Assembly (NCBI GenBank): GCA_038363925.1
Contig: JAQQWL010000005.1
Span: forward strand, 3,596,001 to 3,660,000
From: Apiospora phragmitis
Taxonomy: Eukaryota; Ascomycota; Sordariomycetes; Amphisphaeriales; Apiosporaceae
Direction: 5' to 3'
DNA: 64,000 nt
The notes under the pieces were generated by a model. The model did no database searches. It was not told the origin of the DNA and was given only the letters and a program-made list of their open reading frames with translations. The first letter of the stretch is position 1, and every line of letters begins with the position of its first letter. The translations under genes and the position numbers were made by a program. This document shows positions 35,727 to 47,131 of the stretch, piece by piece.

Positions 35727-36383
35727 TTACAGCATGGCAACAGCGCCGAAGAAACCGGCAGCGGCCATGGCACCAGCAGCCATAGCCGTGGGCTTAGGCG
35801 CCGCGCCCTCCGAGGGCTTGGAGGTGGACTGGGACTGGCCGTCGCCCGTAGGGGTCGGGATGGGCATGGCCATGCCGCTGCTGCCGCCGAGCAGCGACAT
35901 GCAGGCGGGCTCCTTGGTGACCTGGGCGAGCAGGCTCTCGGCGCTGGCGACCATGGGGTCGGCGGAGCAGGCCGACATGAGCTGCATGATGTCCGAGGTG
36001 TGGCTGCTGTACCAGCCGACGAGGGTCGACTCGTAGCTCGACATGGGCGCCGACAGCGCCGAGGGCAGCGACTGCGTCTGGATGGCCGCGCACGCCGAGC
36101 CCAGGTTGGTCGGGACCGCGGTGCCGGTGAACTCGGGCAGGGCGCTGGCCGTCGCGTAGTAGCTCAGGAGGTCGCCCGTCGGGGTCGGCAGGCCGGCGAT
36201 CAGCTTGACGGCCGACTCGGTGCAGTCTGATGAGCCAGAGCTGGACTCAGCGGGCTGACGGGGCACCACGTGGGCGGGCTGGGACAGGTCGCGCAGCTGG
36301 TTGGCGGCGGCGTGGTTGTAGGTGGCGCCAACGGTGGAGGCGAGGCCAGCAAGGGCGGCGCTGAGGAGGACTTGGTTGTACAT
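35727..36383 (-). CDS. Secreted, probably GPI-anchored cysteine-containing protein
   Basis: The frame is open from 36467; Met at 36383 (MYNQVLLSAALAGLASTVGA) begins a clean signal peptide and gives 218 residues. The mature part has four cysteines (SSDCTESAV, LGSACAAIQ, LMSACSADP, KEPACMSLL) in a helical domain. A P/T/S-rich linker (PIPTPTGDGQSQSTSKPSEG) follows, and then a small-residue and hydrophobic tail ending GFFGAVAML, which looks like a GPI-attachment signal. A cell-wall or plasma-membrane surface location is expected. The cysteine domain resembles fungal proteins that annotations name infection-structure-specific; that recollection is uncertain. A TATA-like motif lies about 155 bp upstream. 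Confidence 0.78.
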   Translation of the reverse strand: MYNQVLLSAALAGLASTVGATYNHAAANQLRDLSQPAHVVPRQPAESSSGSSDCTESAVKLIAGLPTPTGDLLSYYATASALPEFTGTAVPTNLGSACAAIQTQSLPSALSAPMSSYESTLVGWYSSHTSDIMQLMSACSADPMVASAESLLAQVTKEPACMSLLGGSSGMAMPIPTPTGDGQSQSTSKPSEGAAPKPTAMAAGAMAAAGFFGAVAML

Positions 36384-36531
36384 CTTGTATGTGTTGTGGT
36401 GTTTTCTTTGAATGGTAGGACAGCGAAGTATCGTGTCGTCGGTTTGTTGCAAGAGACCAAAATACAAGTTGGTTGACGAGTGATAAAACGAGAAACAAAA
36501 CTTATGTCACTTACCAGACGGGGTCGCAATA

Positions 36532-36546
36532 CTTATATAAGTATGC
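36532..36546 (-). promoter_or_regulatory. TATA-like element upstream of the GPI-protein gene
   Basis: The palindromic ATACTTATATAAGTAT contains TATATAA on the minus strand. It lies 150-160 bp before the start codon at 36383, a usual spacing for fungal genes with a leader of about 100 nt. Confidence 0.35.
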
Positions 36547-37928
36547 ATGCGCCGCGCCGTATCCTACCCCAGTCATCCATGAATGGCATGGCTTGCTATT
36601 TCTGGCAGCTCCCTTGCCTCCGGGGCAACACAGGCTGCCAGGCACAAACCGATAGCCACAGGGCGAAGGGCAATGACGACGAATCAATAAAGGCAGGGGC
36701 AGTTGTACGTCTAGCGCCAGACGAAGCGAACAACTCGGCCTTGAAGCGGGCAAGCGCCGGGCCAACCCAGGCTACAGTAAGGCGATAGTCCCCAACCATC
36801 ACCCCAATCGATCCAGATATTGCTGACCAACTGGATCGAGGCACAAGTAGGGGCTGTGAATTCAATGCCACCTTGTCGCAAAAATGGATCTGCTATGGGG
36901 CACGTATGCAGTGTCTGATTAGCCGATTGAGCAAAACAGTAAGCAGACCTTCATTTCAGACTGCTTTGGCTAATATGACCTGTAAGACAAGTAGCGAGGC
37001 ACCGAGGTTAGCTCATCCCCCCTGTGCCGCACACACACCGCAGCAGCTTGCAGCTTGGCTAGCAGGCTAGGCAAAACAAGTCGACTCATGTTGACTGACG
37101 AGATGAAAAGGACTTGGTGAGAGGCACGCTGAAACCAGCTGAAATAGTAGACGATTTGCCTGTCACATAAATACAAGAGAGGTCCTAGCTTTATCATCAA
37201 TCTCGTTAGAACCTTGTCCAATTGCCAATTGTTCGCATCATAGATGGGACTCACTTCCCCAGGCCTTGAGGGATGGTCAGATCGTGGAAGCTGCTGTCGA
37301 TTGTGTGCCGACAACGCATAGCATAGCCACCCAGCCAACACCTGACTCGCAGGTAATTGTGGAAGTGATGGACTAACTGCCAACCGGCAAGTCGGAAGGA
37401 TTAGTGACTCTGCCTCGGCTCCATTCCCCGGCACCTTTTCCCGATCAGAGAGTGTGCTATTGGGAAGGCCAAGAAAAGGCCCCTAGAAGCTGAAAAGTCA
37501 TGAGCGTCCTATTGATGTTAGTGTCCATTGTAGCGGTCCAGATACGAGAGAAAGCGATGAGATCTGCACTTGGCTTTGCAAGGTGCCAGACAGATCGCGC
37601 ATCGATTCGAGTCAAAGGGCTAACTGCCTGGGCTGTCTGCGTTAGATCAATTGCGTATCCCCTTAATCTTGAATGCTGGACTCGAAAAGGCCGGGAAGGG
37701 TCATTCAGATACAGACTTGACTGGTGAAACCTCTGGGCTGTCCTGCTGCCTGTCAACATGCAGCTTGCAGCTTGAGAAGCGGGAGGGGCTGAACGGGTCC
37801 TTGCACAGCCGATCCACCATCGGCCTCGGCCACAACTTTGGCCGCTCGAGCCCTAAAACGCATGTGAGATAAGATCTGCCGTAAGCCATAAAATCTTTAT
37901 CACAGGATTCCAGAAGATCTCCTACTAG
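36547..37928. other. Intergenic, nothing identified
   Basis: No supported gene. Open frames of 75-154 codons (36970-37434, 37457-37988) have ordinary chance-frame composition. Confidence 0.45.
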
Positions 37929-38030
37929 GGCGCGATGGCAGAGTGGTCTAATGCGATAGACTAGAATTGAATCTGCGGTTCTAGGCATCTATTTCCTTCG
38001 GGAGCGCAGGTTCAAATCCTGCTCGCGTCG
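37929..38030 (+). tRNA. tRNA-Ser(AGA) with 20-nt intron
   Basis: The acceptor stem GGCGCGA pairs with TCGCGTC (one G-U), followed by discriminator G. The anticodon stem ATAGA/TCTAT encloses the loop CT-AGA-A, with anticodon AGA at 37963-37965. A 20-nt intron (37967-37986) sits one base 3' of the anticodon, the canonical position. The long variable arm TCC-TTCG-GGA marks a class II tRNA, and G73 fits serine. The T arm is GCAGG-TTCAAAT-CCTGC. A T-rich terminator (TTTCTTTTTG) follows at about 38034-38043. It decodes UCU (and, after A34-to-I editing, UCC/UCA). Confidence 0.93.
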
Positions 38031-38043
38031 AAGTTTCTTTTTG

Positions 38044-40931
38044 TCTTTTCCTTCATTTAATATCTGGTCCAGTCTGGTTGCATCGCAATTGATTGTCATG
38101 TTCGTTGTTCTTGTTACGTGATATTGCCATCAAGATACCATTATCGAGGTGGGTGCTCCCCAATTCCAGAGAGCCTCAGAATTGCGGTGCCAACTAGGTC
38201 GAATGGGCTTGGAGATGATTCTGTGGTAGTTGTCATTCGACTTCGCTAATATCATCCACACTTGACGATAGAAAGACGGTATGCGAGGTCCCTTTGCTGC
38301 ACCGATAACATGAATAGTGTACACAATACTATAAAAGACAATACTGCATTGCAGGTTGCAGGTTGTAGACCAAGTAATGCCAGTGCTGTTGCATATCGAG
38401 TCGGGCGAGATTGGCTCACCATCCCGAAGCAGATCAAGATGGGGCATTTAGGCCGGAGGAGGTCCGGCGTTGCCCGAAGTACGCACCCAAGGCACCCAAC
38501 CCAATCGAGTTGACCTTGGGGCAGTGTCCGGTGGACCAATCCAGACGCCGGAGGGGTAAAATAAGAATCAGGAGATGTTGGAAAGACCAGGCCAGAGCTC
38601 CCAAATTACCGTGCGCTGCATTGGTGCTGCCGATACTTGCACTACTTGCCTTTGCTTGTTCGCACATAAGAAGCCGAGTCGCTAGAACAAGCATATCTTG
38701 CCTGCCGTTAACGCCGTTGCAACTGCAGGGTTTGCCCGGACGGATCCAAGCATAATATCTATGTCAATCGCCAGGGAGTGGGACACCGATGTGGTGGTAC
38801 CCGAGATATCCTGAATTGGGTCTGCTCCTTTCGGCATTAAACAGTTTTATCTGGCAAGCAAGACATACTTGTGTCTACAAGGCAAGCGACACAGAAGGCG
38901 CTTTGCCAGAATTGGGTGCAGCAGAGCTATGATGGACACAGAGAACCCCTGTTCCACGTGCGCTTCCTCTGCTTGTCTAGACTTTCGGAAAAAGCTGAGA
39001 TGCAAATCAAGAGAATGTCCCCGTTGCCCTGGCGGTGAAGGAGCCATTGGTCATCATCCGGCGATTTATCAAGGCTGTCTTCATTGACAACTGCTAGCGG
39101 CATGTTGTAAGCCTTCAGCAAGACTTGCTGAAGTGGTGTCAACCAGGAATTCCTTCTATCATATAGGTAAGGGAGGGTAGGATGACATCGTGGCATCGCC
39201 AACTGACGATGAACAATGGCAAGGATACGAGGTCAGGATGTGGCGATAGTCAGCGGTGGCTGCTGCTGTTGCTGCTGAAGATGACAATCTTTGAAGCAGG
39301 ATTTCATTGAATCCGTGATGTCAGACAAAAGCCTCGAACCTGTAGGTCGACATATGCTGACCGCAAATGGTCGAATTGGAAATGCCCGCTCCTCAGGCAG
39401 TGCTCCGCACCAAGTACGCCGTGTTCGGCAAGTCCGCCAACAATCACCTCCGCAGGAGTGCACCTGCCTGATATTGATATTTGGTCGCTGTTACTGGTTA
39501 CCTGCTGGGCATTGTGTCACGCAGCATGTGGCATGAGTTGTTTTCTGAGCGTAAGATATGTACGGCCATGGTTGACCGACGTCAGTGAATCCTTTGCGTC
39601 GGGTACGTCGGCCATGCAAGATCAAAGGGAGCCTTTGTCTGAGGGAGGGGGAAAGGTAGCAGTAGGCCGAGCTTAAAAGAACTATTGCCGGTAATAATAA
39701 GGAGAATAAGTTGCGAGGCTACTCCGTACGGCCATTCTCATTCACCTAGGTGATAACGGGCGAGAAACGCGAGGGGGGAATGACGTGAACATGCGTAAGT
39801 TGTCGCGAGGTTCGACTCGTTCGAGAGGATTAGGGGGAGTGGGGGCGGTCGTAGTGCAGCTGACGATCAGTGATTGGAGAGATGAAATCTGGGGAAACTA
39901 GAGCCAGCTAACAGGCTAGGCGGACCAAGATGGCACGCTGGGAGATTGACACTGATAGCGCCAATGGGGGTCGAGCGCATCAGCAGGAATCTCGTATCCA
40001 AGCCCAGCAACACAACAGCACACTGCACATGCAGCACACTCCGATAAAAGTACCAATGGACAGTACAATGGAGGCAGATAACGGCCCCGAGAAGCAGCGG
40101 ACCAAAGGCCATTTGGAATAAGATGATGACCTCATTGCCAACTGCAGTCAGCTTGGTGAGGGATAAGCTGTTCATAGCCTCTGACGTCGTATTGAGCGGC
40201 TATTGAAGGAGACCTTACGACAGACGAGACAAGCGACACGCTTTTTGGACATCAATGGTCCAGTTCGAAGCAGGCGGCTGCAATCACAGCAGTGCAGGGC
40301 AGGCCGAGCGGCTGCTGTTCATTATTTTGCCGCTCTGGCGGTTTTCCATTCTGGTCGAAAAGGAGAAAGGGCTTGTGCTACCATGGATTGCACACCCACT
40401 GTACCACAGACACCCGACGTACGACTACGCGCAAGCTCCAGTGAGGGGCTAACGTTAAAAAATACACCGAAGCAATGAAAGCTGCCATCCGAACCTGAAA
40501 TGCCCACATCCCGGATCCCTGAACAGTGACTGCAGTGCACATCATCTACGCACTCGGGAGGCCGGCTCGACCAATTTCTTACCGCCTAACCTGTAGCTCA
40601 CCCCTCCGTTCAATGCTGATCGTCTCGACCCATTGAGACCACAAATTGGTTCTTCGTCGCTTATGTACAGGCGCAGACCAACACAAGGCCGCTTTTCTCG
40701 TCCACTTCCACTTTTTCGCCCAACAGCGCAACGCCCATGGATTGTGTGCAGTATTAGGTAACTGCCGCATCCCTCTCTCAGTCTATATGAAGATGAGCAC
40801 CGCCGCCGCACCCTCATCTGGATCGCTAGGTTCGACACCACTACCCGTCTAAATCGGACCCTTCACACCACCACCACCGTCTTTCTCACCTTTGTTGCTC
40901 TTCTGCGAGTCACACACATCTGCAAGACATC
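38044..40931. other. Long intergenic stretch, nothing identified
   Basis: About 2.9 kb without a supportable gene. Many 60-115 codon frames occur on both strands, none with domain features. A CTG/CAG-type microsatellite (TGCTGCTGTTGCTGCTG) lies near 39258-39274. The part near 40780-40930 is the pyrimidine- and CAC-rich leader of the tyrosinase gene. Confidence 0.45.
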
Positions 40932-42216
40932 ATGCGCTTCTCCGTGCTCGCCCTGTGTGGCGCCGCTTCCGTATCCGCCTTGGCGGTACCGTCAGAACCC
41001 TCTGACGAGCGCGCCACCCCGAAGCCAATCAGCTTAGCCCAGTTCGGAAAGTTTAAGACGACGACGCTAGAAGAAGCCAAAAGCAAGCTCGCCGCTGCGC
41101 TGAAGAAAATCGGCGACGATTTGGATGTTCTGTCGTCGACGGTGACGACCCAGATCGACTGGGACAGCATCAAAGATCACGACAACGCCAGCTATGTCGG
41201 CAGCGCCGTCCACCACGCCGCTCTCGCCACGAGGCAGTCCGGCAGCTGCACCAACCCGGCCGTTCGCGTGGAGTGGCGCGACCTGAACGACCAGGACCGC
41301 GACGGCTGGGTCCGGGCCGTCAAGAAGCTGATGGACCTGCCCGCGTCGGGCGCGTTCACGGCCTCGGGCGCCCAGAGCCGCTACGACGACCTGGTCGCCG
41401 TCCACTACCAGATGACCGAGTCCATCCACGGCGTCGCCCAGTTCCTGCTCTGGCACCGGTACTACCTCCACCTCTTCGAGGACCTGCTCCGGTCCGAGGC
41501 CGGCTTCACCGGGCCGCTACCTTGGTGGGACGAGACCCGCGACGCCGGCAACTTCGCCAAGGCCCCCATGTTCACCTCGGCTTACCTTGGCGCTGCCCAG
41601 CTGGCCAGCAACGGCCAGGGCTTCTGCGTCACTGACGGTGTATGTCACTTCTTCTCTCCCCTGCCGAGCTTAACTGACAATACGACACGCAGGCTTTCGC
41701 CAATAAGCAATTGACTGTCGGTGGTACCCAATGTCTCGCCCGCGGTGTCGACGAAAGCGCCACGTCCAACTGCAACCAAGACTTCATTAACACGTGCAAC
41801 TCCCACCCGACCTTCTCTGACATGGCCGGATGCGCAGAGCTGGGGTATGTACCCACCTTTACCCCTTAAACGTGCTGCCAGGCGTTCCTTTACTAACATG
41901 TTCTCGATCCAGTCCGCATGCTTATGGCCATAACGGCGTTGGTGCCGTGATGGCGGGCGTGCCCACGTCGCCAAATGATCCGACATTTTTTTTACACCAC
42001 GGTTTTGTCGACCATGCGTACCGTATCTGGCAGATCGCGGACCCCAACAACCGCCTCACCCAGATCAACGGCTGCGCCGACAAGGCCAACCCCTGCACGG
42101 CCGCTACCGCTGGCACCGTCCTCGGCTCTCAGGGTCTCCGCCCGACCAAACCGTCGGGGATGTCTTCGATACCACGGGCGGGTACCTCTGTTACCGATAC
42201 AGTTATTAAGTTCTAG
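40932..42216 (+). CDS. Secreted tyrosinase / catechol-oxidase-type copper enzyme
   Basis: Three exons: 40932-41639, 41693-41844 and 41913-42216, with GT-AG introns of 53 and 68 nt (TACTAAC branch in the second). The signal peptide is MRFSVLALCGAASVSALA. Copper A ligands are His158 (VHYQM), His166 (SIHGV) and His175 (WHRYY). Copper B uses His289 and His293 (HAYGH) plus the HH pair in NDPTFFLHHGFVDH. It is a type-3 copper oxidase of phenols or catechols, in the short secreted fungal group. As read, the last residues are unlike the family. One base away the frame reads DQTVGDVFDTTGGYLCYRYS and stops at TAA 42207-42209. A 1-nt deletion at about 42139-42145 is therefore likely, in the allele or in the assembly. 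Confidence 0.88.
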
Positions 42217-43034
42217 CTGCCGCCTGCCTATGTTATCACAATTATGTATGATAATCTAGAGACATGAGAGGAAGTTTGCATGACCTAACCCCGTTTTCCC
42301 CATGATGCATATTCATGTTTTCGGAGTTTTAAGGGGGGGCATGTATGATGATTTAACGAATGCGCGCGATGTTCTCGTTGATACCCTTTTTTGCAACCCT
42401 TACTTGATCTGATATATAATTACACCCAATGTCTACTCATTAATGGGGATAATAACCAATCAAGATCTATCAAATCAATGTTCGCCCCTGGAAGTCCCGC
42501 TTCGTGTGTCTTCGAGCCCTGCCGTGGTCACAGCGGCCAGCTTCAACAACAACCTGCCTGGATCAGTCAGCCCAATTCCGCCCTGCCTCCAGCGATTAAA
42601 CATTTGACAGCTGGGATACCTGACCACGGGAACAAAGCCCAGCTGCTTCTAACGCTAGTATGCCCCTGACTAACCGAGACAACGATACAATGAGAACTGG
42701 TTACAAAGAAAGGGCGACCGCACAATGGTCCCCAGAAGCCGGATCTGGATTAGTCTTGTGCTACCGGTCCTGCGGTCCCTCCTTTTTAGATCATCTCTAG
42801 AAACGACCTCTTCTTGACTCCTACGTACGTAACACATTTACATCGCACTACGGGAAATAAAAAGGGGCGTCTTCCCACTTCTAAGAAGCCGACTGAGACC
42901 AGTCATCCGAAATTCCTTTATACGAGAAAACGACCCCTCGAAATATATTATTTGCGATAAGAGCATATTCATTTAGCTGTCTGTCGATTCACCACGCACC
43001 ACTTTTCTCACCCGACCCCCGTCCAAAGAAAGCC
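42217..43034. other. Intergenic, nothing identified
   Basis: The 3' flank of tyrosinase, then the leader of the small membrane protein gene. No further gene is seen; the open frame at 42391-42669 has no features. Confidence 0.45.
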
Positions 43035-43310
43035 ATGGGTACCGCCCCCAAGGACCATCCCGACCCCAACGCGGTGCCCCCGTGGAAGCCGAAGACGCAG
43101 GACATCGTGATGATCACGCTCATCACGCTCTTCATCGCGATGTTCGTGTGCTGCTGCTTCTGGCACCACATCCGCCGGTGCTGGGCCCGCCTCCGCGGGC
43201 GCCAATACACCCCTTCGGGCTGGCCGCAGCCGAGCCGGGCCGACATGATGACCCAGTGCCTTCATAATAATGCGGAGGAGGAGGAGTTGGTGGGGTATTA
43301 TAAGAGATGA
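43035..43310 (+). CDS. Small single-pass membrane protein
   Basis: 91 residues, start in good context (GCCATGG). A short proline-rich N-terminus (PDPNAVPPWKPKTQ) is followed by one transmembrane helix at about residues 24-44 (DIVMITLITLFIAMFVCCCF), which ends in a Cys triplet that could be palmitoylated. A basic juxtamembrane segment (HHIRRCWARLRGRQY) and an acidic tail (EEEELVGYYKR) follow. The charge distribution suggests N-out/C-in topology. The family is not recognised. Single-exon and compact; the coding call rests on composition and start context. Confidence 0.58.
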   Translation: MGTAPKDHPDPNAVPPWKPKTQDIVMITLITLFIAMFVCCCFWHHIRRCWARLRGRQYTPSGWPQPSRADMMTQCLHNNAEEEELVGYYKR

Positions 43311-44281
43311 GGGGGTCCCTCTCAGACAATCGATAGGGATGGACGGGTTTTGGATGTATTGTAAACTGGGAAAGGAGAACGGATATTTCTTCTTTCCAGG
43401 GTCTCACACAGTTCTAACCTAACAACACATGAATCTATCCCGACACGTACCAATGTATCACAACTTCGGTACCTCGAGGCCAGAGATAATAGATAGTTTC
43501 ACATGGCTTGGATTCAATAGTCAATCTCACCACCGGCGTTTCTGAATTGACATGGAACCAGCAATGTGAGTTGGTGAGAGCGTAGAGGCCGAGACGGTAG
43601 GCCCCAACCAACTTTTGGCAGTTACTTGGGTTCAAGAGCCACGTTCGTGATAATGGACCATGTTACGGTATTTTAGATGAGCTACAATAGCACCCGAGAA
43701 CCCGGATAGATTGAGAGGGGCTGAGTCATCAAATATGGCTGTCGTCTTATAGGTTATATTGATAGAGTTCGTGAAGCAATCTTATTAAACCACCCTCGTT
43801 AGTGTTTAGACCTATAGTCCTAGCCTATCAAGCCTATAAGGTGTTCTCTCACGTAACCTGGAGCAATCGGTTATACATAGAGTAACTAATAGCTACGGGA
43901 TTGTTGTCAGCGGGATAGCAGTAGCTCATGTAGGTACTGGACGATGCTGGATGACATCGATATGTTCTAAACGCCCCCCAGTCTACCACATAGGCACAAA
44001 CAAACAGGAGTAGGGAGAGTCATTCGTAAAAGAATCATCATATTTGTCGACATAGCTAGGCGTTAATTCAAGGTATATAACAGGGTCAAGCCTTATTAAA
44101 TCCAGCTCCGCCCCTATATAATACCGAAACGTCGCTACCACCACCGAATTTGAGTAAGCGAACTGCCCGCAGACAAACACCAAGATATCATCAAATCCTA
44201 AACTCTCTCTTCTCCGCAACGCCTTGCTAACTAACCCACACGAAAACAGCATCCATCACCACCCACTCTATTCTCGCTCTT
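43311..44281. other. Intergenic, nothing identified
   Basis: The spacer between two convergently arranged genes. No domain-bearing frame or repeat is seen. Confidence 0.45.
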
Positions 44282-47131
44282 CTATTCCACCACCGGACAC
44301 AAGTCGTAGTTGCCGTCCACATTATTGCCCCACCACTTGGGAAACGGCTTCGAGGCCCCGCCGGCGCCGAAGACGGCAAAGGAGAGGATGAAGAGGGCCA
44401 GCAGCGCGGCGCCGTCGAACGCGGCCGTCACCAGGTACGAGTAGTCCCGGAAGATGCGGGGCTTGTAGTTGCGCAGGTAGAACTGGATGAAGAAGCCGGC
44501 GATGAGCTGGCTGAAGATGACGCACGTCTGGCTCGAGTTGTAGGGGATGTAGCCGGCGAACTGGATGAACTGCGGCATGTTGATCTCGTAGAGCGAGAAG
44601 TTCCGGATCTTAGGGAGGAACTAAGGGAGTATCATGTTAGTCACGGAACTATTAAGGTGGGAGGCTGGTGCAAAGGCATGCTTACAATGACCAAGATACG
44701 GTGTGCGACGACGACTGCGGCGCCAATCGCGATACCAGCCGTGACCATCACATACGGTGCTCCGGCCGTGTAGAAGTATTTGGCCAAAGCCCAGGATGCC
44801 GCGTTCGTGTTGTAAGCCTGTAGGTTAGCGCCACTCCAAGAGGCGTTACCATCGGTACTGGCGAGCAGCTCCCGATTGCCCGTCACAATGGAAATCATGA
44901 CAGCATAGTTGAGGAACCCGCCCAGGAGAGTACCATAGATCTGCGTGAGGAACATAGCGCGAGGGGGGATTTTGACTGAAGACAGGTTTATCAGTTTCCG
45001 TTACATGTCTTTTAAGTATGATCGAAATTGTGCGCTTCCTCGGAGAAAAAAGACTCACGGTATTCGCCCATCTTCAGGTCGTTGGACAGGGTAACTGCGT
45101 TGCTGATCACGTTATGCGACCATACCGCAAAGTACATGTTGCCAATCGGCTTTCCCGGGAGACAGAGACCGGCAATCATCTTTGACAGGTTGTTGGTGGC
45201 AATACCGTTTCCATAGCGAGAGTAAAGCAGTGTGCTCTGTGGTAGAGAGGTCAGGGCCGGATCCAGGGTTGTAAATATCAGAACAACTTACGAACGGCGC
45301 GATGAAGGATCCCACCAATAGTGCCACGATGAATGCCCAAACGGGTAGAGTGATGTTCTCCTTGATGACAACAACAAGCCCAAGAACAAAACTGACCACA
45401 AGGACGATAACGTACCACCACCACGGGGTTTCCTTGTAACGCTTTGCCATGTGTGTGTGATGAGGGTCGTTGTACTCGCCCTTTCGCGCACTCTTGTACG
45501 CTCGTACAATATCCTTGCCCCAGAAGAGAATGCAATGCATGATCAGTGCGCCGATCTGGGAAACATATTAGTCACTCTGCAACTTGTCATCAAAAAGGGG
45601 CGAGTAATCACTGACAGCAGCGTTGGCAATGAACAAGCCGTACGCCATCGTCCCCGCAAGTCTGGGAACACCATATTTCTCCAGCATGGATTCGTCCAGC
45701 ACACCGTCGACGAAGACTTCTGTAATGGGGTATTTTGACCCGTCTTGCGATCGAAGCAGAGTCGACATGAATGGGAGACTCAAAGAGCCCCAGGCATCAC
45801 TCCAGTAGATCGCGGACATGATGATGAAGCATGCAGCAAACCCAGTAGCCATGTGTAATTGAAGCTTAAGGGGCAATGATGTGTTGAACGAAGTGATCTG
45901 CAAAACCACGAGTCCAGTCAGTACCTGTGGTGTAATGAGTTGAGAATGGGTATGCCCTTACGTATTGCCAATCAAGAGAGATGCTGAAGAGTCCCAGTCC
46001 TTCGTTGTTGAGCGAGCCGCCGAAGATATTGGTAAGCGTAGCTGCAGTTTTACCGGTAGCATTCATAGAGGCCAAGCACTGTAGTTTCCACATTAGCCAG
46101 CGCTCATGATGGGTTAGTCAGCAAGGGGGTGAGCATACCGGAATGGAGATGGCATTGAGCCAAGGCCACATGTAGGCAGGGAACCATTCCCAGATGAACA
46201 TGCCGCTGAAAGCGTACCAGAAGTACCGAATGGGCTTCGAGTCCTTCACATTTTGCCAATGCAGCCCTTGAAGCGCCTTGACGGTTGGGAGCGTACTCCA
46301 GTAGACAGCATCGACATGCCACACAGCGACGGGTCGCATCAGACCACACAGTCCGTAGCCAAACAATCCAATGGAAATGAGAGACAGGACAATGGTAGTT
46401 GCACTTAAAGGTAGATTGTAGAATAAGTCCTGGGCGGCGAAGACCTTGATAGTGTCAGCGGCGTTGGAGGCCGATGTGGCCGTGATGGCACAGATAGCGT
46501 GCTCCTTCAAGCCCCACGGGCCCGAGTTGAAGAAGTGGAGGACGGTAATCCAGAAGGGGCGCTTTCCTGTACCGCCGCGCTCCCTCCAACGCGCCTCGAA
46601 ATGGTCGCCACGAGGAAGGAAGTTGGCCCATGCATTACCGACGAAGTAGGCGATGAGCGTGATGAATGTGCCGGAGATCGTAACATAGGTTGGTTTGAAC
46701 TGTACGGTGTGTCAGTCTCGAGCACATATATCCCTGGCACACCTGTTGATCGATAAACCTACCTGATAGATCTGGTACATGACGGCTTGAAACCCCGAAA
46801 AAATGGTAGCTAGAACCATGCCACGGAAGGTGATGGCAGGGTCTCCATCATCTCGCATCGGCAGCAGATGGTGGGCAGCATCGGCACCGGTAATGATGAT
46901 AACATCGTCGCTATTCGTGTCCTTCTCATGCTCAACCACCTCGCCGTCGCTGGGGCTGACAGCGGCAGTGATAGCATCTCCGAATTTCGCATCCTTTTCA
47001 GTGGGAACAGCGTGGACGGGACGGCGCCGTGCTTCATTGACCTCTGGGTGGGTCGGAGCCTCAACGACCTTACCTTCGACAGGGTTGAAGGCTCCGACCA
47101 CGACGGCGATATCGTCAGAAGCGTTAGGCAT
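44282..47131 (-). CDS. OPT-family oligopeptide transporter, 8 exons
   Basis: Exons: 47131-46763, 46699-46139, 46078-45962, 45897-45616, 45555-45292, 45236-45059, 44975-44686 and 44620-44282. Together they give 799 residues with all introns GT-AG (about 55-83 nt). Family signatures include FVGNAWANFLPRGD, YWSDAWGSLSLPFMS, the motif KIPPR (MGEYLKIPPRAMFLTQ) and the C-terminal INMPQFIQFAGYIPYN. About 14-16 hydrophobic segments are expected after a ~100-residue hydrophilic N-terminus. OPT proteins are proton-coupled plasma-membrane importers of tetra- and pentapeptides, glutathione or metal-chelate peptides; the substrate here is not predictable. All eight exons join in frame, in contrast to nearby frame-broken genes. 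No linked peptidase is seen. Confidence 0.93.
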
